From positions 1 to 6,580 of the forward strand of contig JAGCJD010000262.1 of NCBI GenBank assembly GCA_017648425.1: 6,580 bases of DNA. The letters run 5' to 3'. Every line of letters starts with the position of its first letter. Positions within the stretch are counted from its first letter, which is position 1. The notes under the pieces were generated by a model. The model was not told the origin of the DNA. It saw nothing but the letters and a program-made list of their open reading frames with translations, and did no database searches. The translations under genes were made by a program, and so were the position numbers. Of the stretch, positions 1 to 6,248 are shown one piece after another. This stretch comes from Clostridia bacterium. GTDB taxonomy: Bacteria > Bacillota > Clostridia > Oscillospirales > CAG-272.

Positions 1-1099
1 AAAAGGTAAAGTTTTGCCTTTTTATAACGGTTTCCTTGTCTGCCACTACAACCTGCTCCTCGGGAACATATTCGCTGTCATAAACAAGCATTGGAGGAAG
101 CTCTGCAAGCCTTTCAGCGCACATTTTTACAAGCACATCAAGGTTTTCCCCTGTTGCGGCGGATACATATATAAGCTCACAGCCAATATCCTTTACATAC
201 TCTTCAAACTCTTCAATATCAACCATATCTCTGTCAAGCGAATCGCATTTGTTTGCAACAATTATTTGAGGGCGTTCCGCAAGAGCGGGGCTGTATTTGA
301 GAAGCTCGGTATTTATCATTATTATGTCATCAACGGGATTTCTTCCCTCAAAGCATGAAATATCTACTACATGGAGCAACAGTCTGCATCTGTCAACATG
401 ACGCAGAAAAGCGTGTCCAAGTCCCAATCCCTCGGAAGCGCCCTCAATAAGGCCAGGTATGTCAGCGGCAACAAATCCGCTCTCGCCTGATGTCCTTACG
501 ACACCGAGGTTTGGAGAAAGGGTGGTAAAGTGGTAGTCGGCAATTTTTGGCTTTGCCGCGCTTATGCAGGAAAGAATAGAGGATTTTCCAACGCTGGGAT
601 ATCCGATAATACCAACATCTGCAAGCATTTTAAGCTCTAAGATAACCGTTTTTTCCTCTCCCTTAGTTCCGTTTTTCGCGAAATTAGGAATTTGTCTTGT
701 GGGCGTTGCAAAGTGTCTGTTGCCCCAGCCACCGCGGCCACCCTTGCAAGCAATAAAATCCGCTCCATTATTTTGCGTCATATCATGAATGACCTTACCT
801 GTATCCGCGTCACGGATTATAGTTCCCGCAGGAACTGAGATTATAAGGTCGTCAGCGGTCGCACCGTGGAACTTTGAGCCTCTTCCGTTTTCGCCGTTTT
901 GAGCAACAAATTTGTGCTTGTAACGAAATGCGAGTAGGGTGTTCGAGCCCTCGTCAATGCGGAAAACTATATTTCCGCCGTGACCGCCGTCACCGCCGTC
1001 GGGACCACCGTGCGAAACATATTTTTCTCGGTGAAAGGCTATTGCGCCATTGCCGCCGTCACCTGCTTTAATGTAAATTTTTGCGTTATCTACAAACAT
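1..1099 (-). CDS. obg: GTPase Obg/CgtA (C-terminus beyond window)
   Basis: Obg is a ribosome-associated GTPase acting in late 50S subunit assembly and stress signalling; in Bacillus subtilis it is also needed for sporulation initiation. I translated 366 residues from the minus strand. Residues 1-158 form the glycine-rich Obg fold (GDGGNG near 13-18, GGPDGGDGGHGG at 31-42). The G domain follows: G1 GYPSVGKS at 166-173, switch I threonines 192-193, G3 DIPG at 213-216 inside DIPGLIEGASEGLGLGH, G4 NKCD at 283-286 (NKMD is more usual), G5 SAA at 313-315. Residues from about 350 appear to begin the C-terminal OCT domain, which runs off the left edge, so the gene is cut by the window and not broken. 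The ATG at 1099-1097 has AAAGGAGA 6 bases upstream. It is the last visible gene of the leftward operon, 15 bases after the HAD stop. The usual rplU/rpmA or spo0B neighbours are not upstream. Identification is near certain. Confidence 0.97.
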   Translation of the reverse strand, partial: MFVDNAKIYIKAGDGGNGAIAFHREKYVSHGGPDGGDGGHGGNIVFRIDEGSNTLLAFRYKHKFVAQNGENGRGSKFHGATADDLIISVPAGTIIRDADTGKVIHDMTQNNGADFIACKGGRGGWGNRHFATPTRQIPNFAKNGTKGEEKTVILELKMLADVGIIGYPSVGKSSILSCISAAKPKIADYHFTTLSPNLGVVRTSGESGFVAADIPGLIEGASEGLGLGHAFLRHVDRCRLLLHVVDISCFEGRNPVDDIIMINTELLKYSPALAERPQIIVANKCDSLDRDMVDIEEFEEYVKDIGCELIYVSAATGENLDVLVKMCAERLAELPPMLVYDSEYVPEEQVVVADKETVIKRQNFTF

Positions 1100-1114
1100 A
1101 ATTTTTCTCCTTTC

Positions 1115-1804
1115 TCAGAGAAGTCCTATCGAAGAGAGCATTTGCTTCCAATCAGTAAAATCGTGATATTTAGCATCAACTCTTAATTCGTCCGTAATGG
1201 GAGAGGGATACTCCTTTTCCCACACAGCAATCGTTTTGCCAACACCTGCGGCATTGGCAGCTCTTAATCCGCTCGTTCCGTCCTCAAACACTGCGCATTC
1301 GGAGGGATCAAGTCCCAAACGCTGTGCGGCGATCAGATAAATGTCGGGAGCGGGCTTTCCTGGAAATGTTCCGTTATCATAAACGATATTGTCAAAGGAA
1401 AACCATCTTCCTATTCCAAGCTCCTCAAAATAAAATTTCACATTTATCAGCGGAGAGCCTGTTGCCATGCAAAATGGAATATTATTTGCCTTGATATAAT
1501 CAAGAAATTCACAAGCGCCGTCAACAAGCGCGGGACGCTGGGGAGATGTGCGACAAATATCCATATACAAGCCTTCTTTAAGGTCTGTGAAATATTTTAT
1601 ATCATCCTCGGTCGCGTTTGGCTTGAAATGCTTATTGACTATTTCACTGTTTGTTCTGCCAAAAATATTTTTTACGATAAACTCTTTATTTTGTCTTGGT
1701 AAGCCATATTTGTCAAGACAAGCGCTGAATGCGTCAAAGTGATATTGACTGTCAAAAAACAAGGTTCCGTTAAAATCAAAAAGTAAGCCTTTTATCTTGC
1801 TCAT
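1115..1804 (-). CDS. HAD-superfamily hydrolase, DxN variant
   Basis: 229-residue protein of the haloacid dehalogenase superfamily, subfamily I with an alpha-helical cap (beta-phosphoglucomutase/phosphatase-like). Visible motifs: motif I DFNGTL with nucleophile Asp10; motif II ATGS at 114-117; motif III Lys150 in GKPAPD; motif IV FEDGTSGLRAANAAG from 173, with Glu174 and Asp175. The cap lies about residues 16-90. The second Asp of motif I (DxD), the acid/base in phosphatases and phosphomutases, is Asn12, so ordinary phosphatase chemistry may be weak or altered. Substrate unknown. It starts 2 bases after the der stop; its likely ribosome binding site (GAGGGGTGA, 1822-1814) lies inside the der 3' end, suggesting translational coupling. 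The stop precedes the obg ribosome binding site. Family assignment is secure; function is not, and a non-phosphatase role is possible. Confidence 0.92.
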   Translation of the reverse strand: MSKIKGLLFDFNGTLFFDSQYHFDAFSACLDKYGLPRQNKEFIVKNIFGRTNSEIVNKHFKPNATEDDIKYFTDLKEGLYMDICRTSPQRPALVDGACEFLDYIKANNIPFCMATGSPLINVKFYFEELGIGRWFSFDNIVYDNGTFPGKPAPDIYLIAAQRLGLDPSECAVFEDGTSGLRAANAAGVGKTIAVWEKEYPSPITDELRVDAKYHDFTDWKQMLSSIGLL

Positions 1805-1806
1805 TT

Positions 1807-3132
1807 TTAATCTTCACCCCTCATTTTTATAACGAGCTTTATCGGAGTTCCCGAAAAACCGAATGTTTGCCTGAGTACATTTTCGATGTAACGCTGATAC
1901 GAGAAGTGGAACAGCTCTACATTGTTGCAGAAAAGAACGAATGTAGGGGGAGCTACCGATACTTGCGTCATATAGTATATCTTCAATCGTTTGCCCTTGT
2001 CGGAGGGAGGCTGAACCTTCATGGTAGCCTCTGCAAGAACCTCGTTGAGCATACCTGTGGATATTCGTGTGGTAGCCTGATTGTGAACATACTTTATGTG
2101 CTCGAAAAGCGTATTTATGCGCTGTCCTGTGAGAGCAGAAACATACACGATGGGAGCGTACGGCATATACGCAAGAGATGTCCTTATGCGTTCATTGAAT
2201 GTGTTTACTGTGCTGTTGTCCTTTTCAATGCTGTCCCATTTGTTGACTACTATAATTGAAGCCTTTCCTGCCTCGTGCGCTATTCCCGCAATTTTTTCGT
2301 CCTGCTCGGTTATTCCTGTTCCCGCATCTATCATGATAAGACAAACATCTGACCTTTCAACTGCCATATGGGCGCGCAAAACGCTGTATTTTTCTATTTT
2401 GTCGTTTATTTTTGATGCTCTGCGTATTCCCGCAGTGTCTATGAATGTAAACTTGCCGTGCTCGTTTTCAATATGCGTATCGACAGCGTCACGAGTAGTT
2501 CCTGCTATGTTGGATACGATAAGTCTGTTTTGTCCGATTATTTTGTTTATTATTGAGGATTTTCCTGCATTTGGTTTTCCTATAACCGCAACCTTTATGC
2601 TGTCGTCATCATCCTCATCATCAGTCTCGGGAGGCAGAGATTTCAATACCTCGTCAAGAAGATCGCCCGTTCCGCTTCCGTGTACAGAGGAAAGAGCTAT
2701 CGGTTCGCATTCAAAGCCAAGCTCATAGAATTCATAAAATTCAAACGGAACATGTCCTACGCTGTCACACTTGTTGATACAAGGTATAATCGGTTTTCCG
2801 CTTTTTTTGAGAAGTATGGCAATTTCACGGTCGGAGGCGGTAAGTCCTGTTCTTACATCACACATAAACAGTATTACATCTGCGCTCTCAATAGCTATTT
2901 CAGCTTGAAACCGCATCTGCTTTAAAATAATATCATCTGTTTTTGGTTCAATTCCTCCCGTGTCGATAACGCTCAGTTTGCGTCCGCACCATTCCGTTTC
3001 TCCGTATATTCTGTCTCTCGTAACTCCGGGAACATCCTCGACTATCGAACGGCGTTCGCCTATGAGCTTGTTAAAGAGAGTGCTTTTACCTACATTAGGT
3101 CTGCCAACTATGGCGATAATGGGTCTTGCCAT
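1807..3132 (-). CDS. der: Double-domain ribosome-assembly GTPase Der (EngA)
   Basis: Der binds the 50S subunit and is essential for its maturation in most bacteria. The 441-residue protein has the full family architecture. G domain 1: G1 GRPNVGKS at 10-17, switch TRDR at 38-41, G3 DTGG at 57-60, G4 NKCD at 120-123. An acidic linker (about 169-178, nearly all Asp/Glu) follows. G domain 2: G1 GKPNAGKS at 185-192, TTRD at 212-215, DTAG at 232-235, NKWD at 297-300. The C-terminal KH-like domain spans about 355-441. Length is normal for the family. I start at the ATG 3132-3130 (MARPII), not the in-frame GTG at 3141, because that GTG lies inside the ribosome binding site. The gene lies 27 bases after the DUF512 gene and 2 bases before the HAD gene, clearly in one operon. 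Confidence 0.98.
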   Translation of the reverse strand: MARPIIAIVGRPNVGKSTLFNKLIGERRSIVEDVPGVTRDRIYGETEWCGRKLSVIDTGGIEPKTDDIILKQMRFQAEIAIESADVILFMCDVRTGLTASDREIAILLKKSGKPIIPCINKCDSVGHVPFEFYEFYELGFECEPIALSSVHGSGTGDLLDEVLKSLPPETDDEDDDDSIKVAVIGKPNAGKSSIINKIIGQNRLIVSNIAGTTRDAVDTHIENEHGKFTFIDTAGIRRASKINDKIEKYSVLRAHMAVERSDVCLIMIDAGTGITEQDEKIAGIAHEAGKASIIVVNKWDSIEKDNSTVNTFNERIRTSLAYMPYAPIVYVSALTGQRINTLFEHIKYVHNQATTRISTGMLNEVLAEATMKVQPPSDKGKRLKIYYMTQVSVAPPTFVLFCNNVELFHFSYQRYIENVLRQTFGFSGTPIKLVIKMRGED

Positions 3133-3138
3133 GATATA

Positions 3139-3145
3139 CACCTCC
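3139..3145 (-). promoter_or_regulatory. Ribosome binding site deciding the der start
   Basis: On the minus strand GGAGGTG precedes the ATG at 3132 with about 7 bases between GGAGGT and the ATG, which is ideal spacing. The longer reading that begins with GTG at 3141-3139 would use the last three bases of this same element as its start codon and would have no ribosome binding site of its own. The protein therefore starts MARPII, like other Der proteins. Confidence 0.9.
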
Positions 3146-3159
3146 TTGTATTTTGTGTA

Positions 3160-4482
3160 TCAGTCCTTGTTGATTGCTTCAAAAATTGTAAATATAAATC
3201 GTTCCGCGCTGTTTTCAAGAGCTATAACGGGCGTTCTGAGCTTTTCTGAAATATCGGCAGGGGACATATCGTCAAGTAAAACATCACCCTCCGCGCGTAG
3301 CGCTGCCGCGGGAATGAAAACGGCATCACCCAACGGCTTGTCCATGAGCTGCTCGGAAATATCCTTCCCTGTGAGAAGCCCGGAAACTGTTATTTGTTCC
3401 CCAAAAAAATTGTTTTTTATAGGATATACATTTATTTTAAGTCCGCCGAATTGCTTTTCAAGAGCATCAGCTATTTTACGAATATGCTGTTCAGCCGCGT
3501 AGCCCGTGGCAATTGATACCGTGCCCTTAGCTTGCTTAAAGCAAGCGTATTTTTGCTCATTTTCAAGCTCGGAAAAAATATCGGTCTGCATATCCGTTAT
3601 CATTCCAACTCCGTTTTCAATTTGAGAATAATCCTCATAAAAATCGTCATCAGGAAGCGGAAGTCCCGCCTTTATGTAAAATTCATCGGCAAGGTAGAAA
3701 AGTCGTGAGCCGTGCTTTTGTTTGCACATATCTCCAAAATCAGTTACCTGCTTTATAATGCTTGCGCATTCCTCGGGAGTGAATGGTTCAAGCTGATAAA
3801 GACCGTCACGGAATTTTGTAAGCCCTGCGGGAACAACGCTCGTGCTCTGCATTGCGGGAGCAAGGGCTTCAAGGTCGCACATTGTCCTGTCAAGCTCGCG
3901 TCCATCGTTTATGCCGCGACACAAGACTATTTGACAGCACAGTGAAATGCCCGCTTCCGCAAGCCTTTTTAAGTAAGACAACACCTCTCCTGCGCGCTTA
4001 TTGTGCATCATTTTTACTCTGAGCTCAGGGTTTGTGGTGTGCACCGATATGTTTACGGGAGAAATATGCATTTGCGTTATGCGCTCTATATCATTGTCAT
4101 GCAAATTGGTAAGCGTAATATAATTCCCATGCAAAAACGAGAGCCTTGAATCATCGTCCTTGAAATAAAGGGAGCTTCGCATTCCCTTTGGAAGCTGGTC
4201 AATAAAACAAAAAACGCATTTGTTCTCACACGAGTGCTTTTTATCCATAAGCGGAGTTTCAAAATCAAGACCAATATCATCGTATTCTTGCTTTTTTATC
4301 TTGAATTTTTTCTGTTTTCCATTTCTCAAAACTACGATATTCAGCGACTTGTTTGCGAGATAAAAGCGGTAGTCAAGCACATCGTTGATTTGCTTTTTAT
4401 TTATCGAAACGAGAATATCGCCCGCCAGAATTCCTGCCTTTTCGGCGCGGCTTTTTGGCATAACATCAGTTATAGCTACCAT
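3160..4482 (-). CDS. PDZ-radical SAM DUF512 protein
   Basis: 440-residue protein of the DUF512 putative radical-SAM family, found in Clostridia and cyanobacteria and often next to der. An N-terminal PDZ-like domain (about 1-65: SRAEKAGILAGDILVSINKK) is followed by a radical-SAM segment with the CENKCVFC cluster motif, Cys85, Cys89, Cys92 (CX3CX2C), expected to hold a [4Fe-4S] cluster for S-adenosylmethionine cleavage. Family-like segments DSRLSFLHGNYITLTNL (111-127), LADEFY (264-269), NGVGM (290-294) and ITVSGLLTGKD (364-374) follow. No signal peptide or membrane segment, so probably cytoplasmic. No substrate has been settled as far as I know. The chosen ATG has a perfect AAGGAGGT 4 bases upstream; an ATG 10 codons earlier would place this element inside the coding region. 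It is the first gene of the leftward operon; the TGA stop is at 3162-3160. Confidence 0.93.
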   Translation of the reverse strand: MVAITDVMPKSRAEKAGILAGDILVSINKKQINDVLDYRFYLANKSLNIVVLRNGKQKKFKIKKQEYDDIGLDFETPLMDKKHSCENKCVFCFIDQLPKGMRSSLYFKDDDSRLSFLHGNYITLTNLHDNDIERITQMHISPVNISVHTTNPELRVKMMHNKRAGEVLSYLKRLAEAGISLCCQIVLCRGINDGRELDRTMCDLEALAPAMQSTSVVPAGLTKFRDGLYQLEPFTPEECASIIKQVTDFGDMCKQKHGSRLFYLADEFYIKAGLPLPDDDFYEDYSQIENGVGMITDMQTDIFSELENEQKYACFKQAKGTVSIATGYAAEQHIRKIADALEKQFGGLKINVYPIKNNFFGEQITVSGLLTGKDISEQLMDKPLGDAVFIPAAALRAEGDVLLDDMSPADISEKLRTPVIALENSAERFIFTIFEAINKD

Positions 4483-4486
4483 TTTT

Positions 4487-4494
4487 ACCTCCTT
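4487..4494 (-). promoter_or_regulatory. Ribosome binding site deciding the DUF512 start
   Basis: AAGGAGGT on the minus strand, fully complementary to the 16S anti-Shine-Dalgarno sequence, lies 4 bases before the ATG at 4482-4480. It argues against the upstream ATG at 4512-4510, whose first residues would be encoded by this very element (Lys-Glu-Val). Confidence 0.88.
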
Positions 4495-4523
4495 GTGAGC
4501 ATAAAACTCCATACTATCATATT

Positions 4524-4552
4524 ATTATACCACATTTTAATCAAAAAGTCAA
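4524..4552 (-). promoter_or_regulatory. Sigma-A promoter of the DUF512-der-HAD-obg operon
   Basis: On the minus strand the -35 TTGACT (4552-4547, five of six consensus bases) is followed by a 17-base spacer and a perfect -10 TATAAT (4529-4524). The spacer ends in TGG, giving a TGn extended -10. Transcription should start near 4517, leaving a leader of about 35 bases before the DUF512 ATG. This is a strong housekeeping promoter, fitting constant expression of ribosome-assembly GTPases. I saw no other good promoter inside the operon. Confidence 0.85.
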
Positions 4553-4601
4553 AGGATTTACAAAAAACAAGCAGAAAATATTGCCCTGAAATGCTATTGT
4601 G

Positions 4602-4630
4602 TAATAACGCAACAGCGTTTTTCATATAAT
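4602..4630 (+). promoter_or_regulatory. Candidate sigma-E type promoter of the SPOCS/LysM gene
   Basis: CATATAAT at 4623-4630 fits the mother-cell sporulation sigma-E -10 consensus (CATACAHT, Y allowed at position 5). Exactly 14 bases upstream, TAATAAC (4602-4608) matches five of seven positions of the KMATATT -35, including the ATA core. The -10 also contains a perfect sigma-A TATAAT, but no sigma-A -35 is found at 16-18 bases. Start would fall near 4637, about 37 bases before the ATG. Consensus strings are from memory of Bacillus sigma-E; promoter use is inferred from the match and from the gene's likely sporulation role. Confidence 0.5.
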
Positions 4631-4661
4631 TTAACGAAACTTAACAAAATATAATTCGAAA

Positions 4662-4666
4662 AGGAG
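4662..4666 (+). promoter_or_regulatory. Ribosome binding site of the SPOCS/LysM gene
   Basis: AGGAG in the context AAAAGGAGAG lies 7 bases before the ATG at 4674. It supports that ATG over the in-frame ATGs at codons 5 and 9, which have no comparable element at the right distance. Confidence 0.85.
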
Positions 4667-4673
4667 AGAATGT

Positions 4674-6176
4674 ATGATAAACGAGATGGAGGGGAATATG
4701 CGGGAAAGAGGATATTTTACAGTCCCGTTGCATGAGAGGAGCTTTGGAGTAGAGGTCTCGGGGGACTTTACATTGCCTGATTATCAGAACGAAATAAGAC
4801 GCATATTACATGTGACGCCAACAGTGCTCCCACCCGCAAAATATGTGGGAGATAATGCAGTGGAATTTAACGGAACGATAGATTATCAGATTCTTTATGT
4901 CGGTAGTGACGGAGAAATGTATTCCGTTCCTCTGTCATCGGATTACAGTTTTAGCGTTCCTGTTGAAAAGGGAGCTGATTTTGATGCCATATCGGATATA
5001 TTTGCGCTTTGCAGTGTATCATCGGAGTCGGTAAGCACTCGGGTGAGCGCGCCTCGCAGACTTAGCATAAGATGCCGAATAAGACCTAATGTTCGTGTTT
5101 ACGGAAGAATACCCGCCATAACGGGGGTAAATTCCGAGATAGATCCCGAAACTGTTTACACAAGATCATGCGAATGCAAGAGCGTAGAGGGGGAAAACGC
5201 AGAGTCTGACATTATAAGCGTGTCTGGCGTTATCTCCGCTTCGTCTGATGATATGCGCGTGGTATGCGCAGACGCGAGTGTAACTGTCGGAAGCATTGAA
5301 AGTGGCGAGCATTCGATTGCGTGCAAGGGAAATGTAAAATTCAATTTGCTTTGCATAAGCGAGGAAACGGGAGAATACAAAACGCTGGTCGGCAACGAGG
5401 GCTTTGAGGGCGAGATAGATATTGAAACGGATATTTCAGAGACGAGCGTTCATGTATGCGGAATAGCGCCCGAATTAAAGGTAAATGTTACGGAGCAGGG
5501 CATAGAATGCAATGCAGGTGTTATTCTGGGGGCAACTGCGTTTAAAAGTAATTCGGTGTCATATATTGACGATGTGTATTCAACTATCGCAGAATGCGAG
5601 TGTTCAATGAGAAATCTCGCCGTTCGAACCCTACACAAATGCGCAACTGCCAATTTTACACTTAGCGAGCGCATTCCGATATCTACGGCGCAAATACCAG
5701 AAAACGCAGAAATAATATGTGGATTTTGCAATTCTGTTTTTGATAAATGCGCGCTTTTATCAGGTAAATACATATTCACGGGCAATTCTGTTTTTACGGT
5801 GGTCTATATGAATGATAAGGATATTTATTCGTCAGATGTGTCCGTCCCCGTGCGCTATGAATGCGATGGCGCTTCGGGAGAGCCTGTTTTTGGAGATGCT
5901 TTATTTAAAGTGGAGGATATGAGGCTTCGTATAGCCGAGGGAAATCTCTGCGTTGATGCAGAAATGTCCGTTTGCGCCGATTGTATGGGAGAAAGCATTG
6001 TTAAAAGCGTTGATAAGGCGGTGTTTGGGGAAACGATACAAAAAGAGGAGGGACAGCTTATAGTCTGCTATCCTGCAAGTGACGATACGCTTTGGAGCGT
6101 TGCCAAGAGATATAAGGTTGCTCCTACCCTTGTGCTGGGCGATCCCTCAACTGACAGATATGTGCTGATAGAATAA
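4674..6176 (+). CDS. SPOCS (DUF3794) and LysM spore-morphogenesis protein, SipL-like
   Basis: 500-residue protein of the DUF3794/SPOCS family, which in Clostridioides difficile includes SipL, the partner of SpoIVA in spore coat assembly. The N-terminal GDFTLPDYQNEIRRIL (30-45) is a family hallmark. Three SPOCS-like units can be aligned: a Gly followed by a beta strand and a conserved core recurs at Gly67, Gly219 and Gly370, about 151 residues apart. Residues 463-500 form a C-terminal LysM-like module (DDTLWSVAKRYKV). It is shorter than usual, has Asp in place of Gly before DTLW, and the protein ends directly after it. No signal peptide or membrane segment, consistent with action in the mother-cell cytoplasm at the forespore surface. 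It has 20 cysteines, including CxC pairs at 166/168 and 308/310. Two tandem TAA stops end it. It is divergent from the GTPase operon. SipL orthology is plausible but unproven, since Clostridia often have several SPOCS proteins. Confidence 0.87.
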   Translation: MINEMEGNMRERGYFTVPLHERSFGVEVSGDFTLPDYQNEIRRILHVTPTVLPPAKYVGDNAVEFNGTIDYQILYVGSDGEMYSVPLSSDYSFSVPVEKGADFDAISDIFALCSVSSESVSTRVSAPRRLSIRCRIRPNVRVYGRIPAITGVNSEIDPETVYTRSCECKSVEGENAESDIISVSGVISASSDDMRVVCADASVTVGSIESGEHSIACKGNVKFNLLCISEETGEYKTLVGNEGFEGEIDIETDISETSVHVCGIAPELKVNVTEQGIECNAGVILGATAFKSNSVSYIDDVYSTIAECECSMRNLAVRTLHKCATANFTLSERIPISTAQIPENAEIICGFCNSVFDKCALLSGKYIFTGNSVFTVVYMNDKDIYSSDVSVPVRYECDGASGEPVFGDALFKVEDMRLRIAEGNLCVDAEMSVCADCMGESIVKSVDKAVFGETIQKEEGQLIVCYPASDDTLWSVAKRYKVAPTLVLGDPSTDRYVLIE

Positions 6177-6188
6177 TAAAAATAATTA

Positions 6189-6218
6189 TTGCAAATATAT
6201 GCCTTTATGTGATATAAT
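6189..6218 (+). promoter_or_regulatory. Candidate extended -10 promoter for the acyltransferase gene
   Basis: A perfect TATAAT (6213-6218) is preceded by TGA, making a TGn extended -10. TTGCAA (6189-6194) is a weak -35, four of six consensus bases, with an 18-base spacer. Start would be near 6225, giving a leader of about 24 bases before the ATG at 6249. The -10 lies inside the left arm of a large palindrome, so access could be regulated. Confidence 0.55.
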
Positions 6219-6238
6219 ATTTATATCATTTAAAGGCA
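6200..6238. repeat. 39-bp imperfect palindrome between the SPOCS and acyltransferase genes
   Basis: Two 18-base arms (6200-6217 and 6221-6238) surround a 3-base centre. Sixteen positions are Watson-Crick complementary, one is G-T (6209/6229) and one is T-T (6208/6230). It overlaps the -10 of the next gene and ends at its AGGA ribosome binding site. It is not followed by a T-run on either strand, so it is a poor rho-independent terminator. It could be a protein-binding operator or an RNA hairpin in transcripts reading through from the SPOCS gene. Confidence 0.75.
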
Positions 6239-6248
6239 GGACAACAAG

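Noticed and set aside
2096..2728. 210-codon open frame on the plus strand opposite der
   Set aside because: It is antisense to a conserved Der coding region, shows no recognisable domain and is low-complexity Ser/Pro/Ile-rich shadow sequence.
3133..3141. GTG start for der giving three extra residues
   Set aside because: The GTG overlaps the GGAGGTG ribosome binding site; the ATG at 3132 is correctly spaced from it.
2960..3502. 180-codon open frame on the plus strand
   Set aside because: It lies opposite the der start and the DUF512 C-terminus; composition is that of a reverse-strand shadow, with no recognisable domain.
4483..4512. Upstream ATG for the DUF512 gene adding ten residues
   Set aside because: The perfect AAGGAGGT lies within this extension and points to the downstream ATG; the upstream ATG also lies almost at the predicted transcription start.
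4234..4629. 131-codon plus-strand frame crossing the divergent intergenic region
   Set aside because: It overlaps the DUF512 N-terminus and both promoters, and has no family resemblance.
4650..4655. Second TATAAT before the SPOCS gene
   Set aside because: A start from it would fall at about 4662, within the ribosome binding site, and there is no -35 at suitable distance.
6181..6190. Perfect 10-bp palindrome AATAATTATT
   Set aside because: Pure A/T sequence of this length is expected by chance in an AT-rich gap; no further structure.
6200..6240. Rho-independent terminator for the SPOCS gene
   Set aside because: The hairpin is AT-rich and followed by AGGACAAC, not a T-run, so it lacks the second half of such a terminator.
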